Positions 27,890-37,318 of a DNA stretch of 64,000 nucleotides are shown here, piece by piece. The notes under the pieces are model-generated. The model worked only from the letters and a program-made list of their open reading frames with translations, was not told the DNA's origin and made no database searches. Position numbers and translations under genes: made by a program. How positions within the stretch are numbered: position 1 is the first letter of the stretch; each line of letters begins with the position of its first letter. Source of the DNA: Flavobacteriaceae bacterium (GTDB lineage Bacteria > Bacteroidota > Bacteroidia > Flavobacteriales > Flavobacteriaceae); NCBI GenBank assembly GCA_025800395.1, contig JAOXRU010000618.1, positions 1-64,000 on the forward strand, written 5' to 3'.

Positions 27890-28900
27890 TTAATCTTTTA
27901 CTAAAAACTTAAAGTATTTTACATTATTTATAAAATGAGACCAAACGATGCTCTTGCTGTGATAATAATTGGAAATATATTGAGGAGATTGCCTTTTTTT
28001 AATCATACTAAATGCATTTCTGTAAAAAGAAAAATGCGCATGTATAACCGCCAAACAATGCTTGAACTTTCCTTGCAAAACAAATCGAAATCCAGCAATA
28101 CCATCCAATATCAATCTGACGAAAACTAAAAAGATTACCTTGTGACCAGGAACATTTTTGACTATGGAGAAAAGGGAGTTTCTAAAATTGAGGAAGGTTT
28201 TTTTGGGATTCATATTGCCCAATGTAGAACCACCCAAATGATAAATGTGAGATTTACCAGTATACCAAACTTGATGCCCTATATTTTGTGCTCGCCAACA
28301 CAAATCGATTTCCTCTTGATGCGCAAAATAATCGCTATCAAACCCTTGGAGCTGATGAAAGAGCTCCGAACGAATAAACATACAGGCGCCAGTTGCCCAA
28401 AATATAGGGTATTGGTCGTCATATTGTCCTAGGTCTTCTTCCAATACTTGAAATACACGACCTCTGCAATACGGATAGCCCAGCATATCAATAAACCCTC
28501 CAGCAGCTCCAGCATATTCAAAGTGCGTTTTGCGTTTGAGATCTAGTATTTTGGGTTGTATTATACCAATTTGTGGCTCCTGGTCCATAAGGTCCAATAT
28601 GGGGTTCAGCCAACGAGGGCTAACTTCCACATCGCTATTGAGCAAACAGTAAATATCGGCCTCTATGTGTTGCAACGCATCGTTATAGCCTTTGGCAAAT
28701 CCGCCATTTTGGGCGTTTTGAACAATGCGAATTTCAGGGTGTTTTTTTCTTATGAATGCTACCGAAGTATCTGTACTAGCATTATCCGCTATGATGATTT
28801 CGGCGTCTACATCTTTAGAATACTCGATTACCGAAGGTAAAAACCGTTCTAATAAATGTGCGCCATTCCAGTTGAGAATAACTACAGCTATTTTTGGCAT
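27890..28900 (-). CDS. glycosyltransferase family 2
   Basis: A 336-aa GT-A fold transferase. It shows VVILNWNGAHLL at the N-terminus, IIADNASTDTS (nucleotide-sugar binding), GGFAKGYN, a LNSDVEVS DxD-like metal motif near residue 90 and the HQEEIDLCWRAQ acceptor/base segment near 190. This pattern resembles rhamnosyl- or other transferases of surface polysaccharide synthesis (WcaA/GT2_4-like). ATG 28900 is preferred to the GTG one codon earlier. A C-terminal hydrophobic stretch (about 255-280) may touch the membrane. Donor and acceptor are unknown. No other polysaccharide genes are adjacent. Confidence 0.88.
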   Translation of the reverse strand: MPKIAVVILNWNGAHLLERFLPSVIEYSKDVDAEIIIADNASTDTSVAFIRKKHPEIRIVQNAQNGGFAKGYNDALQHIEADIYCLLNSDVEVSPRWLNPILDLMDQEPQIGIIQPKILDLKRKTHFEYAGAAGGFIDMLGYPYCRGRVFQVLEEDLGQYDDQYPIFWATGACMFIRSELFHQLQGFDSDYFAHQEEIDLCWRAQNIGHQVWYTGKSHIYHLGGSTLGNMNPKKTFLNFRNSLFSIVKNVPGHKVIFLVFVRLILDGIAGFRFVLQGKFKHCLAVIHAHFSFYRNAFSMIKKRQSPQYISNYYHSKSIVWSHFINNVKYFKFLVKD

Positions 28901-28932
28901 CACTATGTGTTTTCAATAATTGGCTGCGCAAA

Positions 28933-29379
28933 TTAAGATTTATAATCAGGAATATCTCGCAAAAATGAATAATTTTTTTTCTCTTTATTCATTTTACAAT
29001 AATAATGCCTTAGGCCATTGGTGACCATCAGCCAATCTGCATCTAGCTCCATATTATAACGCGCTATCTGATCAAATGTTTTTTGGGTGATGACAATTTG
29101 AGGTGCTTTACATTCTACCAATAGACGGATGCGCCCATCCGGATAAAAAACAACCAAATCATAGCGCTTGGTGGTTTGGTGCAATTGTATTTGTTTTTCC
29201 ACCTGTATCAGGCTCTTGGGAAAGCCCTTGTCTTGTATTAAAAACTGAATCACATGTTGACGTACCCATTCTTCGGGTTGGAGTACCACAAATTTTTTCC
29301 GTAGTGGATCAAAAATGTAGGTGTTATTTTCTGTATTTTTGATTCGCATTGAATATAATGGAAAAGCCAGAGTTGTCAT
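28933..29379 (-). CDS. type I restriction enzyme R protein N-terminal-like nuclease domain protein
   Basis: A 148-aa stand-alone protein resembling the HSDR_N_2 family. A PD-(D/E)xK nuclease-like core is visible as YDLVVFYPDGRIRLLVECKAP. No helicase part exists and no hsdM or hsdS gene is near, so it is not a restriction system; such solo proteins are common in Bacteroidota beside holA. The start at 29379 (MTTLAFPLYS) is chosen over 29397. It is divergent from holA with about 27 bp between the two starts, so they share a very short regulatory region. Function unknown. Confidence 0.75.
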   Translation of the reverse strand: MTTLAFPLYSMRIKNTENNTYIFDPLRKKFVVLQPEEWVRQHVIQFLIQDKGFPKSLIQVEKQIQLHQTTKRYDLVVFYPDGRIRLLVECKAPQIVITQKTFDQIARYNMELDADWLMVTNGLRHYYCKMNKEKKNYSFLRDIPDYKS

Positions 29380-29406
29380 AATTGCAAATTTGAACAAAAT
29401 TTTAGG

Positions 29407-30414
29407 ATGAAGGAAGTAAAAGAGATTATAAATGATGTAAAAAGTAAAAATTTCAAGCCAATCTATTTTTTATATGGGCCCGAGACTTACTATATCGATC
29501 AAATTTCGGATTATTTCGAAGAGCATGCTTTACAGGAAGAAGAAAAGGGCTTTAACCAAATGATATTGTATGGTGCAGATATTGGGGTAGACGATATTAC
29601 GGCCAATGCCAAACGATTTCCTATGATGGCCGAAAAGCAATTGCTCATTATCAAAGAAGCACAGCACTTATCGAAGTCTATAGATAAGTTGCTACCTTAT
29701 TTAAAAAACCCTGTTGAATCCACGATTTTGGTTATTTGCTATAGACACCCCAAAGGTCTCGACAAAAGAAAAGCACCATACAAGGCCTTGAAAAAAAACG
29801 GGCGTGTATTTGAAAGTAAAAGCTTATACGAAAATCAAATTGGAGATTGGATCCAAAAAAGAGTTCGGTCTATGGGGTATACTTTGCACCCTAAGGCAAT
29901 GCAAATGCTTATAGATAGCTTGGGAACTTCGATGGGTAAAATTCAAAACGAACTCAACAAACTAGATTTGGTACTTGAGAAAGGAGCTGAAATATCGCCT
30001 ATAGTGATTGAAAAAAACATTGGTATCAGCAAAGATTTCAACAATTTTGAATTGCGGAAGGCTATAGGAGATCGCAATGTTGTAAAAGCCATGCAGATTG
30101 TAAAATACTTTGAAAACAATCCAAAAGACAATCCATTGGTGCTTACCATTGGCATGCTTTACAGCTATTTTGCGCAGTTGTTTGCCTTTCATGGTTTGGA
30201 AAACAAGTCAGATGGCAATGTATCAAAAGCATTGAATATACATAGTTTTTTTGTTAGAGAATATCGCATGGCAGCATCCAATTTTGGGATGAAACAGATA
30301 AGTCAGATCATTCATCAAATACGGGTGACCGATTTGAAAAGTAAAGGTGTAGGAGCTGGAAATATTTCCCATGGAGATTTGTTGCGGGAGTTGATGGTGA
30401 AGATTATGTACTAA
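29407..30414 (+). CDS. holA: DNA polymerase III subunit delta
   Basis: A 335-aa clamp-loader subunit that opens the beta clamp. It has the family's N-terminal FKPIYFLYGPETYYIDQI, a degenerate AAA+ domain without a working Walker A, and the helical C-terminal collar domain. Length is standard. It is divergent from the HsdR-N-like gene. With dnaX at 16 kb, two clamp-loader genes lie in this window, but not in one operon. Confidence 0.92.
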   Translation: MKEVKEIINDVKSKNFKPIYFLYGPETYYIDQISDYFEEHALQEEEKGFNQMILYGADIGVDDITANAKRFPMMAEKQLLIIKEAQHLSKSIDKLLPYLKNPVESTILVICYRHPKGLDKRKAPYKALKKNGRVFESKSLYENQIGDWIQKRVRSMGYTLHPKAMQMLIDSLGTSMGKIQNELNKLDLVLEKGAEISPIVIEKNIGISKDFNNFELRKAIGDRNVVKAMQIVKYFENNPKDNPLVLTIGMLYSYFAQLFAFHGLENKSDGNVSKALNIHSFFVREYRMAASNFGMKQISQIIHQIRVTDLKSKGVGAGNISHGDLLRELMVKIMY

Positions 30415-30485
30415 GCTTTTACACGATATATCTTGATGGCGTTATCGTTCTATTCTTAATATTTTTTGGGGCTATTAAAGTTCCT

Positions 30486-30522
30486 AAAAACCAATTTCTG
30501 CCTATAGTTGGGCAAAAATTGG
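30486..30522 (-). terminator. probable terminator between holA and ppk2
   Basis: CCAATTT (30491-30497) pairs with AAATTGG (30516-30522), with an inner GCC/GGC pair. On the minus strand a TTTTT run follows, so it suits the ppk2 gene ending at 30541; it may act in both directions. Confidence 0.55.
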
Positions 30523-30540
30523 CTTATTGTTGTATACCAT

Positions 30541-31335
30541 TTATTTCATTTTTTCTTTACCTTCGTCAAAGGTATAGGGTATAATTTCCAAAAAATGTTC
30601 AATCGCTTTTTTTCTTGCATGGGACTTTTTGTTGGCATCTATAATATGCCAAGGAGCATGTTCGCTATTGGTTTTCAAAAACATATCTTCTTTATACTTG
30701 GTGTATTCGTCCCAAAGATCTTGTGCTTTTAGATCTACAGGGGTGATTTTCCATTGTTTGAGTGGATTAAATTTGATGTCCATAAATCGCTTTTTCTGTT
30801 CTTCTTTTGAGATAGAAAAATAGAATTTGATGAGATAGGTGTCACCTTCGATGATCATGCGCTCAAAATCGTTTACTTGGCTCATAAATCGTTTGTACTG
30901 CTCTTGGGTACAAAAACCATTTACCGGTTCTACAACCGCTCTATTGTACCAACTGCGATCGAAAAAAACGATTTCTCCTGGCTTAGGTAGATGGTTGACA
31001 TAGCGTTGAAAAAACCACTGTTGCTTTTCGTCTTCAGTAGGGATATCCAATGCAATCACACGAAAATGACGAGGATTGATGTGTTCGGTAATGCGACGAA
31101 TGGCACCACCTTTACCTGCGGCATCCCTACCTTCGAATATGATCACTACCTTTTTGCTGTTTTTGATCACCCAAGACTGCAATTTGATGAGTTCTTCTTG
31201 TAAGGTTTTAATTTGCTTTTCGTAGCGTATATTGTTGAGGGAGCGTTCTAAGTTAATTTTTTTGTTGGAAAACAAAATGCGCAATCCTAGCTTGCTATTG
31301 AGTAATTTGAGTTCTTCTGCTGTAATATCTTTCAT
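30541..31335 (-). CDS. ppk2: polyphosphate kinase 2 family protein
   Basis: A 264-aa cytoplasmic PPK2 kinase that moves phosphate between polyphosphate and nucleotides. Walker A GRDAAGKGG is at 69-77, the lid/Walker B segment FFDRSWYNR at 124-132, and ITPVDLKAQDLWDEYTKYK near the C-terminus is typical. The size fits a one-domain class I enzyme. It lies 83 bp downstream of a paralogue on the same strand. Direction (ATP or GTP production versus polyP synthesis) cannot be told. After the Walker A helix it reads VIALDIPTE where the paralogue has VVALNKPTE. Confidence 0.92.
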   Translation of the reverse strand: MKDITAEELKLLNSKLGLRILFSNKKINLERSLNNIRYEKQIKTLQEELIKLQSWVIKNSKKVVIIFEGRDAAGKGGAIRRITEHINPRHFRVIALDIPTEDEKQQWFFQRYVNHLPKPGEIVFFDRSWYNRAVVEPVNGFCTQEQYKRFMSQVNDFERMIIEGDTYLIKFYFSISKEEQKKRFMDIKFNPLKQWKITPVDLKAQDLWDEYTKYKEDMFLKTNSEHAPWHIIDANKKSHARKKAIEHFLEIIPYTFDEGKEKMK

Positions 31336-31418
31336 AAAGGAGAAATTAAATCATTAAAATGTTAAAGGTTACAAACAAAATGTAAACCAAAAGGTTTGTT
31401 GGTGTGACCAATATAGAA

Positions 31419-32267
31419 TTAGATATCTATTTGTACTGCGGATCGGTGATAGCGCATGATCACATTGGGATCTGGTAACATATTGATGTTTGCCTCTCCT
31501 TTGTTTTCAAAATCAAATTGAGAAAGTACATGACGCATGCTTTCCAAACGGGCGGTTTTCTTGTCATTGGTTTTTACTATAGTCCAAGGGCAAAAATTGG
31601 TGTGGGTTTTGCTAAACATCTGATCTTTGTAATAGGTGTAATCATCCCAAAGATCTTGTCCTTTCATATCTACGGGACTAAATTTCCATCTTTTTAAGGG
31701 ATTGTCTAAGCGAGAATCAAAACGCTTTTTTTGTTCTTGCTTAGAAATAGAAAACCAAAACTTGATTACTTTTACACCATCTTCGTACAAGAGGTGTTCA
31801 AATTCGGGTACTTGAACCATAAATTGGTTGTATTGACTTTGTGTACAAAAGCCCATTACTGGCTCTACCACAGCTCTATTGTACCAGCTTCTATCGAAAA
31901 ACACAATTTCTCCAGGGTTGGGAAGCTCCTTAATATATCTTCTAAAGTACCATTGGCCTTGTTCTACTTCGGTAGGCTTGTTTAGGGCAACCACTCTTGA
32001 AGAACGCGGATTGAGGTGTTGTTTAAATCGTTTTATAGATCCCCCTTTTCCTGCTGCATCACGACCTTCAAAAATAATTACAACCCGTTTTTTGGACTTG
32101 GCTATCCACTGCTGCAAGTTTACAAGTTCACTTTGTAACTTGACCAACTCCAATTCATATTTTAGATTCTTCTCCGCCTTGCTGATGTCGATCTGATGAT
32201 CGTGAGCTAGGCGTATGAGTTCCTTTCGGGTTTTTGCACCCAATAACTGTTCTTTCGAGTATCCCAT
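31419..32267 (-). CDS. ppk2: polyphosphate kinase 2 family protein (paralogue)
   Basis: A 282-aa PPK2 protein. Walker A GRDAAGKGG at 68-76, FFDRSWYNR at 123-131 and FSPVDMKGQDLWDDYTYYK near the C-terminus are visible. It is upstream of the second ppk2 gene, so the pair is probably one transcript. The first 35 residues differ from the neighbour while the cores are alike, consistent with an old duplication. A classical ppk1 gene is not in the window. Confidence 0.92.
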   Translation of the reverse strand: MGYSKEQLLGAKTRKELIRLAHDHQIDISKAEKNLKYELELVKLQSELVNLQQWIAKSKKRVVIIFEGRDAAGKGGSIKRFKQHLNPRSSRVVALNKPTEVEQGQWYFRRYIKELPNPGEIVFFDRSWYNRAVVEPVMGFCTQSQYNQFMVQVPEFEHLLYEDGVKVIKFWFSISKQEQKKRFDSRLDNPLKRWKFSPVDMKGQDLWDDYTYYKDQMFSKTHTNFCPWTIVKTNDKKTARLESMRHVLSQFDFENKGEANINMLPDPNVIMRYHRSAVQIDI

Positions 32268-32460
32268 AAATACTAGTTAAATAATTAATTCACACATATT
32301 ACTTCAAAAAAAAGTAGTATATAAATTTACAAAATTTAAGCCATTTTAACCGCAAAATATAGGTCTAATTGTACCAATTTATATTTTATTTCAATGGAAA
32401 ATGAAATTACGTTTTTAAAATGCTGATTACATTATCTTTTCATAAGTTTTCATTCCTGTA

Positions 32461-32476
32461 TATTTTTGTATTTTTG
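32461..32476 (+). promoter_or_regulatory. two abutting TATTTTTG -7 boxes
   Basis: TATTTTTG occurs at 32461-32468 and again at 32469-32476, both fitting TAnnTTTG, just before the lipoprotein ATG at 32492. Either would give a leader of about 10-18 nt. The duplication is unusual but the region is AT-rich. Confidence 0.5.
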
Positions 32477-32491
32477 GATAAAAGACCACAA

Positions 32492-33220
32492 ATGCGTTGT
32501 ATATTATCTTTCAAGGTTTGCTTTTTTTTTGGTTTGGTTTTTCTCTTGTCATGTAAGAAAAAACCAGAGGTGGGAGAAGTTATCAAAAAATCTATTGAAG
32601 CCCACGGAGGTGATTCTCTTTGGAAACAAACTAAGTCATTACAATTTATGAAAGAAACGACGCTCTATTTGGAAAACGGAACCAAAGAAAAACAACAAAT
32701 AGAGTTTCAGTATTTTCAAATTCTGCCTGAATTTATTATTCGATTGCAGCAAATGGAATCTAATGGTGCCAAAACTACCAGTATTTTATTTCCAAATGGT
32801 CAGTTTGAGATGCAACGTGATAGCATCAAAACTAAAATGAAGGCACCACAATCTTTTGTGGATCGCGCGCATGGCAGTTTTTTTGTAGCTTCCCAACCTT
32901 TCAACCTATTAAATTCGGAGGCAGATTTTCGTTTGGGAAAGGATACTACGATACAAAAACGACCCGCCTATGCAGTAGAGGTTAGGTATCCCAAAGGAGA
33001 TCCTTGGATATTTTATATCGATAAAGAGAACTATAGAGTATTGGCAAATTTGGTGAAACACGACAAAACCAGAAGTTTTATACTCAATGAAGCTTATGAC
33101 CATTCTACAGGTATATTGTTGCATCGTAAAAGAAAAAGTTATTTTCTCGATTCTCTACATCAAATAAAATATTTGCGCGCGAGCTATCACTATTACAATT
33201 ACCAAATAAAAAGAAATTAA
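32492..33220 (+). CDS. lipoprotein, DUF6503-like
   Basis: A 242-aa predicted lipoprotein; lipobox FLLSC with Cys21, followed by KKKPEVGEVIKKSIEAHGG, which resembles the DUF6503 family of Bacteroidota envelope proteins with a LolA-like beta fold. The start at 32492 is chosen because the upstream part of the open frame (from 32420) overlaps two promoter boxes and lacks a lipoprotein signal. No catalytic motif is visible. It converges with the LpxR-like gene, 40 bp away. The family link is moderate. Confidence 0.7.
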   Translation: MRCILSFKVCFFFGLVFLLSCKKKPEVGEVIKKSIEAHGGDSLWKQTKSLQFMKETTLYLENGTKEKQQIEFQYFQILPEFIIRLQQMESNGAKTTSILFPNGQFEMQRDSIKTKMKAPQSFVDRAHGSFFVASQPFNLLNSEADFRLGKDTTIQKRPAYAVEVRYPKGDPWIFYIDKENYRVLANLVKHDKTRSFILNEAYDHSTGILLHRKRKSYFLDSLHQIKYLRASYHYYNYQIKRN

Positions 33221-33260
33221 AAAACCTCCTAATTCATTTTCAAAAAGAGATAATGGTTTG

Positions 33261-34199
33261 TCAAAATTGTTGTGCCAATGAGAAAGCTGCAAAACGATGG
33301 GTTTCGGTGCTGTGCAATTCTCCTGTGGCCACATGATAGGTGATACGAATACCAGTATATCGGTATCTCAAAGCTATGCGCATATAAAAGTTGTATATAA
33401 CGTTGTTTAGTTCCTGGTAGGTAAAGAGTTGTCGACCATCCATTATTTTACCTTGTAGTGTAGCATTATAGGCAGAAATTTTGGCGCCAAAACCAGTTTC
33501 TAAAAAAGCCTCCCAATCTTTGCCATTCCCCATGAGTTGGTTGTTGGAGCCTATAGAATATGGAAGTGCTTGCATTTTTCCGAAGCGAAATTGAATTTGA
33601 GGTTTGCTATAAATATAAATATTTCCCAATACCGTTTCTACATTCCCAAAACTTTCTAGATATTTCGTCTTCCAAAAAGATAGGGCGTAAGCCGCTCTCA
33701 AATTGATGCCAATCTGATTGGGAATTTGCTCATCCCAGCCTTGGAGTTCTACGTCGTTTGAAATTTGACGATGAAACCAATTTTGAACCTTCCCAGCCAT
33801 AGAAGCAGGTCCTAGTATGCCAAGATCCATTCCAATTTTGAGGTAGGACTTTTGAAAAGCCATGCTATGTACATATCGAAAGTAAGACCATCCAGCATAT
33901 GGACGTTCTTCATTGGGGTCTACACTGCCATCTTGCAAATACTCAGGAGTATAAGCTTCCATATGAAATTGAATTTCCGACATGCTATTTTGTTTGTTAG
34001 GGAAATATTTGCTCAAATAGTGGGGGCTAGTAGGTTTCCACCGTAACGCAATATCTACGCCATAGGTGTAATATCGATCGGTTTGAGCAGTGGTTACTTT
34101 GTAGTCGTTGTCAGAACCAATTTCTATCTCCATTTTTGGGACTTGTTGTGCAAAAATAGCTATTGGAATACCAAAAAATATCCAAAAGAAATATTTCAT
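33261..34199 (-). CDS. LpxR-like lipid A deacylase family outer membrane protein
   Basis: A 312-aa outer membrane barrel with a signal peptide ending near IFAQQ. The N-terminal SDNDYKVTTAQTDRYYTYG has the Asn-Asp and TDRYYTxG signature of LpxR/DUF2219, where these residues bind Ca2+ and line the active site. Further family motifs are EERPYAGWSYF and LQGWDEQIPN. LpxR removes the 3'-acyloxyacyl chain of lipid A in enteric bacteria. Flavobacterial members are untested as far as I know, so the activity is inferred. It fits other lipid A and Kdo genes in the window but is not in an operon with them. Confidence 0.82.
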   Translation of the reverse strand: MKYFFWIFFGIPIAIFAQQVPKMEIEIGSDNDYKVTTAQTDRYYTYGVDIALRWKPTSPHYLSKYFPNKQNSMSEIQFHMEAYTPEYLQDGSVDPNEERPYAGWSYFRYVHSMAFQKSYLKIGMDLGILGPASMAGKVQNWFHRQISNDVELQGWDEQIPNQIGINLRAAYALSFWKTKYLESFGNVETVLGNIYIYSKPQIQFRFGKMQALPYSIGSNNQLMGNGKDWEAFLETGFGAKISAYNATLQGKIMDGRQLFTYQELNNVIYNFYMRIALRYRYTGIRITYHVATGELHSTETHRFAAFSLAQQF

Positions 34200-34457
34200 A
34201 AATAATTTGTTATAAACAGATGTTAGTTTGCAAGAATTGTGATTTATGCTAATTGTCGGATAAAATACTAAAATTTATATAAACGATTCCCTAAATCTAA
34301 TATAGCTTGGGTTTTGTCAAAAAAAACCAATACAAGATGAACTATTAATGAATATGTTTGGATTGAATACATTCGATCCTAACTTCTAGTGGTAATGTGT
34401 AGGAATTTAGTATCATAATTCAATCCAACTATGGGAATGGGGTGTTTTATGTAGCGG
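34200..34457. other. intergenic region
   Basis: AT-rich stretch upstream of the LpxR-like gene (minus). No open frame, promoter consensus or repeat of note was seen. Confidence 0.5.
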
Positions 34458-34485
34458 AAAAAAGTGTCAGGAAACTTCCCAACAC
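34458..34485 (-). terminator. terminator of fhs
   Basis: On the minus strand GTGT-TG-GGAA-GT-TTCC-TG-ACAC forms a stem with a small internal loop, followed by TTTTTT. It lies 22 bp after the fhs stop. Confidence 0.75.
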
Positions 34486-34506
34486 CTTTGTATTTTATAA
34501 AAAAAA

Positions 34507-36168
34507 CTATGACAATCCACTGATGTTTCCTTGGTTATCTATATCCATATGTTCGGCTGCTGGCACAGATGGCAGGCCAGGCATGCGCATTACCTTACCA
34601 GAAATTGGAACGATAAATCCTGCCCCATTAGCCACTTCTACTTCGCGTATATGTATAGTAAAGCCGCTTGGCCTACCAAGCAATTTGGCGTTATCCGAAA
34701 AAGAATATTGGGTTTTTGCCATACATATAGGTAATCTACTCATGCCAATTTTAGTAAGTTGGCGCAACATGCGTTTTGCCTTGGCGGTATATACCACGCC
34801 ATCAGCTCCATATATTTTTTTGGCAATGGTCTCTATCTTTTCTTCCAAACTAGAATTGTCTTCATATAGCAAATGAAAATGGCCGTTGCCTTTTTCTATT
34901 TCATGGACTACAGCTTGTGCAAGTTTGGTACAGCCAGCACCTCCTTTTTCCCAGCCTTCACTTAGTTCCACAGCTATTCCTTTGGTAGCACATAGCGCCT
35001 TCAAAGCTTCGATTTCTGCATTGGTATCCCGATGGAATTTATTGATAGCAACTACAGGCTGTATACCAAATTGCATGATGTTTTCTATGTGTTTTTCCAA
35101 ATTGGCAAAACCTTTTTGAACCGCAGCTACATTTTCGTTTTGTAGCTCCTCCAGAGTTATTCCTCCGTGATATTTCAATGCGCGTAAAGTGGCAACCAAT
35201 ACAACCACCTTTGGTTTTAGACCGCCTGCTCTACATTTTATATTGAAAAACTTTTCTGCTCCCAGATCGGCACCAAAACCAGCTTCGGTTACAACATAGT
35301 CCGCCAGACTCATCCCCATTTTAGTGGCTATAATAGTGTTCGTTCCTTGTGCGATATTGGCAAATGGACCTCCGTGCAAAATAGCGGGATTGTGCTCTAG
35401 GGTTTGCACCAAATTTGGTTTAATTGCATCTTTGAGCAACATAGCCATGGCCCCAGTAACCTTCAAAGATTTGGCGTAAATAGGTTCGCGATCAAAGGTA
35501 AACCCTATTAGAATCCGATCAATGCGTCTTTTTAAGTCCTCAAAATCTTCAGATAAACACAATATGGCCATGATTTCGGAAGCTGGAGTAATATTAAATC
35601 CATCTTCTCTAGGAACACCATCAAATTTGCCTCCCAATCCTATAGTGATATGACGCAATGAGCGGTCGTTCATATCCATAACCCTTTTCCACAATATGGT
35701 TCTTGGATCTATGTTTAATGTACGTTTGACATTTTGTAGGTTGTTGTCTATAGCGGCGGCCAACAAATTATTGGCCTTTTCTACTGCCGAAAAATCACCA
35801 GTAAAATGCAAGTTGATGTCTTCCATAGGAATGACCTGAGAATACCCTCCTCCTGCTGCACCTCCTTTGATCCCAAATACTGGACCTAAGGATGGCTCTC
35901 TCAAAACAGCCAAAGCATCTTTTCCAATTTTGTTTAAACCATCGGTGAGTCCTATAGACACTGTGGTTTTTCCCTCACCAGCTGGAGTAGGGGATAAAGC
36001 TGTAACGAGTATAAGGTTTCCTTTTTCTTCTTTTATAAGGCTTAAAGGTAGTTTTGCTTTATAATGGCCATAAGGTTCTAGCGTTTCTTGATCGATTCCT
36101 AGTTTTTTAGCGATTCGTTGTATCGGCTCCATAGGAGTCTCTTGGGCAATTTTCAGATCAATATTCAT
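34507..36168 (-). CDS. fhs: formate--tetrahydrofolate ligase
   Basis: A 553-aa cytoplasmic enzyme joining formate and THF with ATP to form 10-formyl-THF for purine and one-carbon metabolism. The ATP-binding segment [14 protein letters not shown] is near residues 61-75, and [20 protein letters not shown] is the conserved C-terminal signature. The length matches the monofunctional bacterial enzyme. It is transcribed alone and divergent from the MarR-GNAT gene, with about 175 bp between starts. Confidence 0.96.
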   Translation of the reverse strand: MNIDLKIAQETPMEPIQRIAKKLGIDQETLEPYGHYKAKLPLSLIKEEKGNLILVTALSPTPAGEGKTTVSIGLTDGLNKIGKDALAVLREPSLGPVFGIKGGAAGGGYSQVIPMEDINLHFTGDFSAVEKANNLLAAAIDNNLQNVKRTLNIDPRTILWKRVMDMNDRSLRHITIGLGGKFDGVPREDGFNITPASEIMAILCLSEDFEDLKRRIDRILIGFTFDREPIYAKSLKVTGAMAMLLKDAIKPNLVQTLEHNPAILHGGPFANIAQGTNTIIATKMGMSLADYVVTEAGFGADLGAEKFFNIKCRAGGLKPKVVVLVATLRALKYHGGITLEELQNENVAAVQKGFANLEKHIENIMQFGIQPVVAINKFHRDTNAEIEALKALCATKGIAVELSEGWEKGGAGCTKLAQAVVHEIEKGNGHFHLLYEDNSSLEEKIETIAKKIYGADGVVYTAKAKRMLRQLTKIGMSRLPICMAKTQYSFSDNAKLLGRPSGFTIHIREVEVANGAGFIVPISGKVMRMPGLPSVPAAEHMDIDNQGNISGLS

Positions 36169-36310
36169 AATAATTGTGGTATTTGAATAACAAATTACCG
36201 TTTTTTCATTAATTATTTATATGATTTTTGTCAGTTCTTTTACGCATGGGATTTAAGGTTTGATTGGAAATCGATTGCTTGAAACTCCTATGCGCTAAAT
36301 ACTTTTATGT

Positions 36311-36318
36311 TATATTTG
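36311..36318 (+). promoter_or_regulatory. -7 element TATATTTG of the MarR-GNAT gene
   Basis: A perfect TAnnTTTG 26 nt before the ATG at 36344. No TTG at 17-23 nt upstream. Confidence 0.55.
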
Positions 36319-36343
36319 TAGGGCACTACATAAAAAAGATATA

Positions 36344-37318
36344 ATGGAGAGAGATTTTATAGAAGAGAATGGGGTACACGGTCTTACGGCAAGATTAAAA
36401 CGCATAGTAGAGAAATTGACCCATTCGAGTCGTGATTTTTATAAAGAAGTTGGTGTAGCAATAGAACCCAATTGGTATCTGGTATTTCGTTTGTTACAAG
36501 AAAAAAAACAATGTACCATAGGGGAACTTTCGGCAGTTCTTCAATTTGCACATCCGACAGTGATTGCAATGATAAAGAAGATGGAGCAATCTGGCTTTGT
36601 GGAACGATTGGAAGATCCAAATGATTCCCGTAGAAAACCCATTTGTCTCACCTATAGAGGAAAATCACTACTGCCAAAACTGGAAAGGTATTGGCAGGCA
36701 GGCAGTAAGGCTTTGGAAGAAATTTTTCCAGACTATGATTCGTTTTCCATTATGTTGGAAGGGATTGAGAAGCGCATAAAGCAAGAAGATTTTAAGCACC
36801 GAACATGGAAGGCATATAGAAACATGCAAAACCATGAAGTACCAATCAATTTGCAATACGAAATACATATACAACCTTTTAAAATTGAATATGCTTCTGC
36901 CTTTGCAAAACTAAATTTGGAATGGCTAGATCATTATTTTGAAATAGAACCAATCGACCGAGAGGTTTTGAGCCATCCCAAGAACTATATATTAAATAAA
37001 GGAGGGTTTATCTTTTTTGCAATCTATAAAGAAGAAGCGGTAGGAACCGTTGCCTTGATGCCAACTAAGCTTGATGGTATGGAATTAACAAAAATGGCGG
37101 TTTCTCCTAGATATCGAGGGTTGAAGATAGGTCGAAAACTTATGGATACTTGCATAAAACATGCCCAATCTATGGGTTGGAGATCTTTGGTGCTTTACAG
37201 CAATACCAAGCTAGAGTCTGCAATACGACTTTACAAAAAAGTAGGTTTTAAAGAAATTCCTCTACCAAAAGACAATCCGTATATACGATCGAATATCAAG
37301 ATGCGACTAGACTTATAG
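36344..37318 (+). CDS. MarR-type winged helix / GNAT acetyltransferase fusion
   Basis: A 324-aa protein with a MarR-like DNA-binding domain (about 1-150; CTIGELSAVLQFAHPTVIAM is the recognition region and DPNDSRRKPICLT the wing) fused to a GNAT N-acetyltransferase domain (about 170-324; LTKMAVSPRYRGLKIGRKLM is the acetyl-CoA loop, VLYSNTKLESAIRLYKKVGF the motif B end). Such fusions are known in many bacteria but their targets are mostly unknown. It is divergent from fhs and overlaps the LpxL-like gene by 6 bp at their 3' ends. Confidence 0.9.
   Translation: MERDFIEENGVHGLTARLKRIVEKLTHSSRDFYKEVGVAIEPNWYLVFRLLQEKKQCTIGELSAVLQFAHPTVIAMIKKMEQSGFVERLEDPNDSRRKPICLTYRGKSLLPKLERYWQAGSKALEEIFPDYDSFSIMLEGIEKRIKQEDFKHRTWKAYRNMQNHEVPINLQYEIHIQPFKIEYASAFAKLNLEWLDHYFEIEPIDREVLSHPKNYILNKGGFIFFAIYKEEAVGTVALMPTKLDGMELTKMAVSPRYRGLKIGRKLMDTCIKHAQSMGWRSLVLYSNTKLESAIRLYKKVGFKEIPLPKDNPYIRSNIKMRLDL

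Noticed and set aside
28933-29379. Type I restriction system
   Set aside because: Only a short HsdR-N-like nuclease domain is present; there is no helicase domain, hsdM or hsdS nearby.
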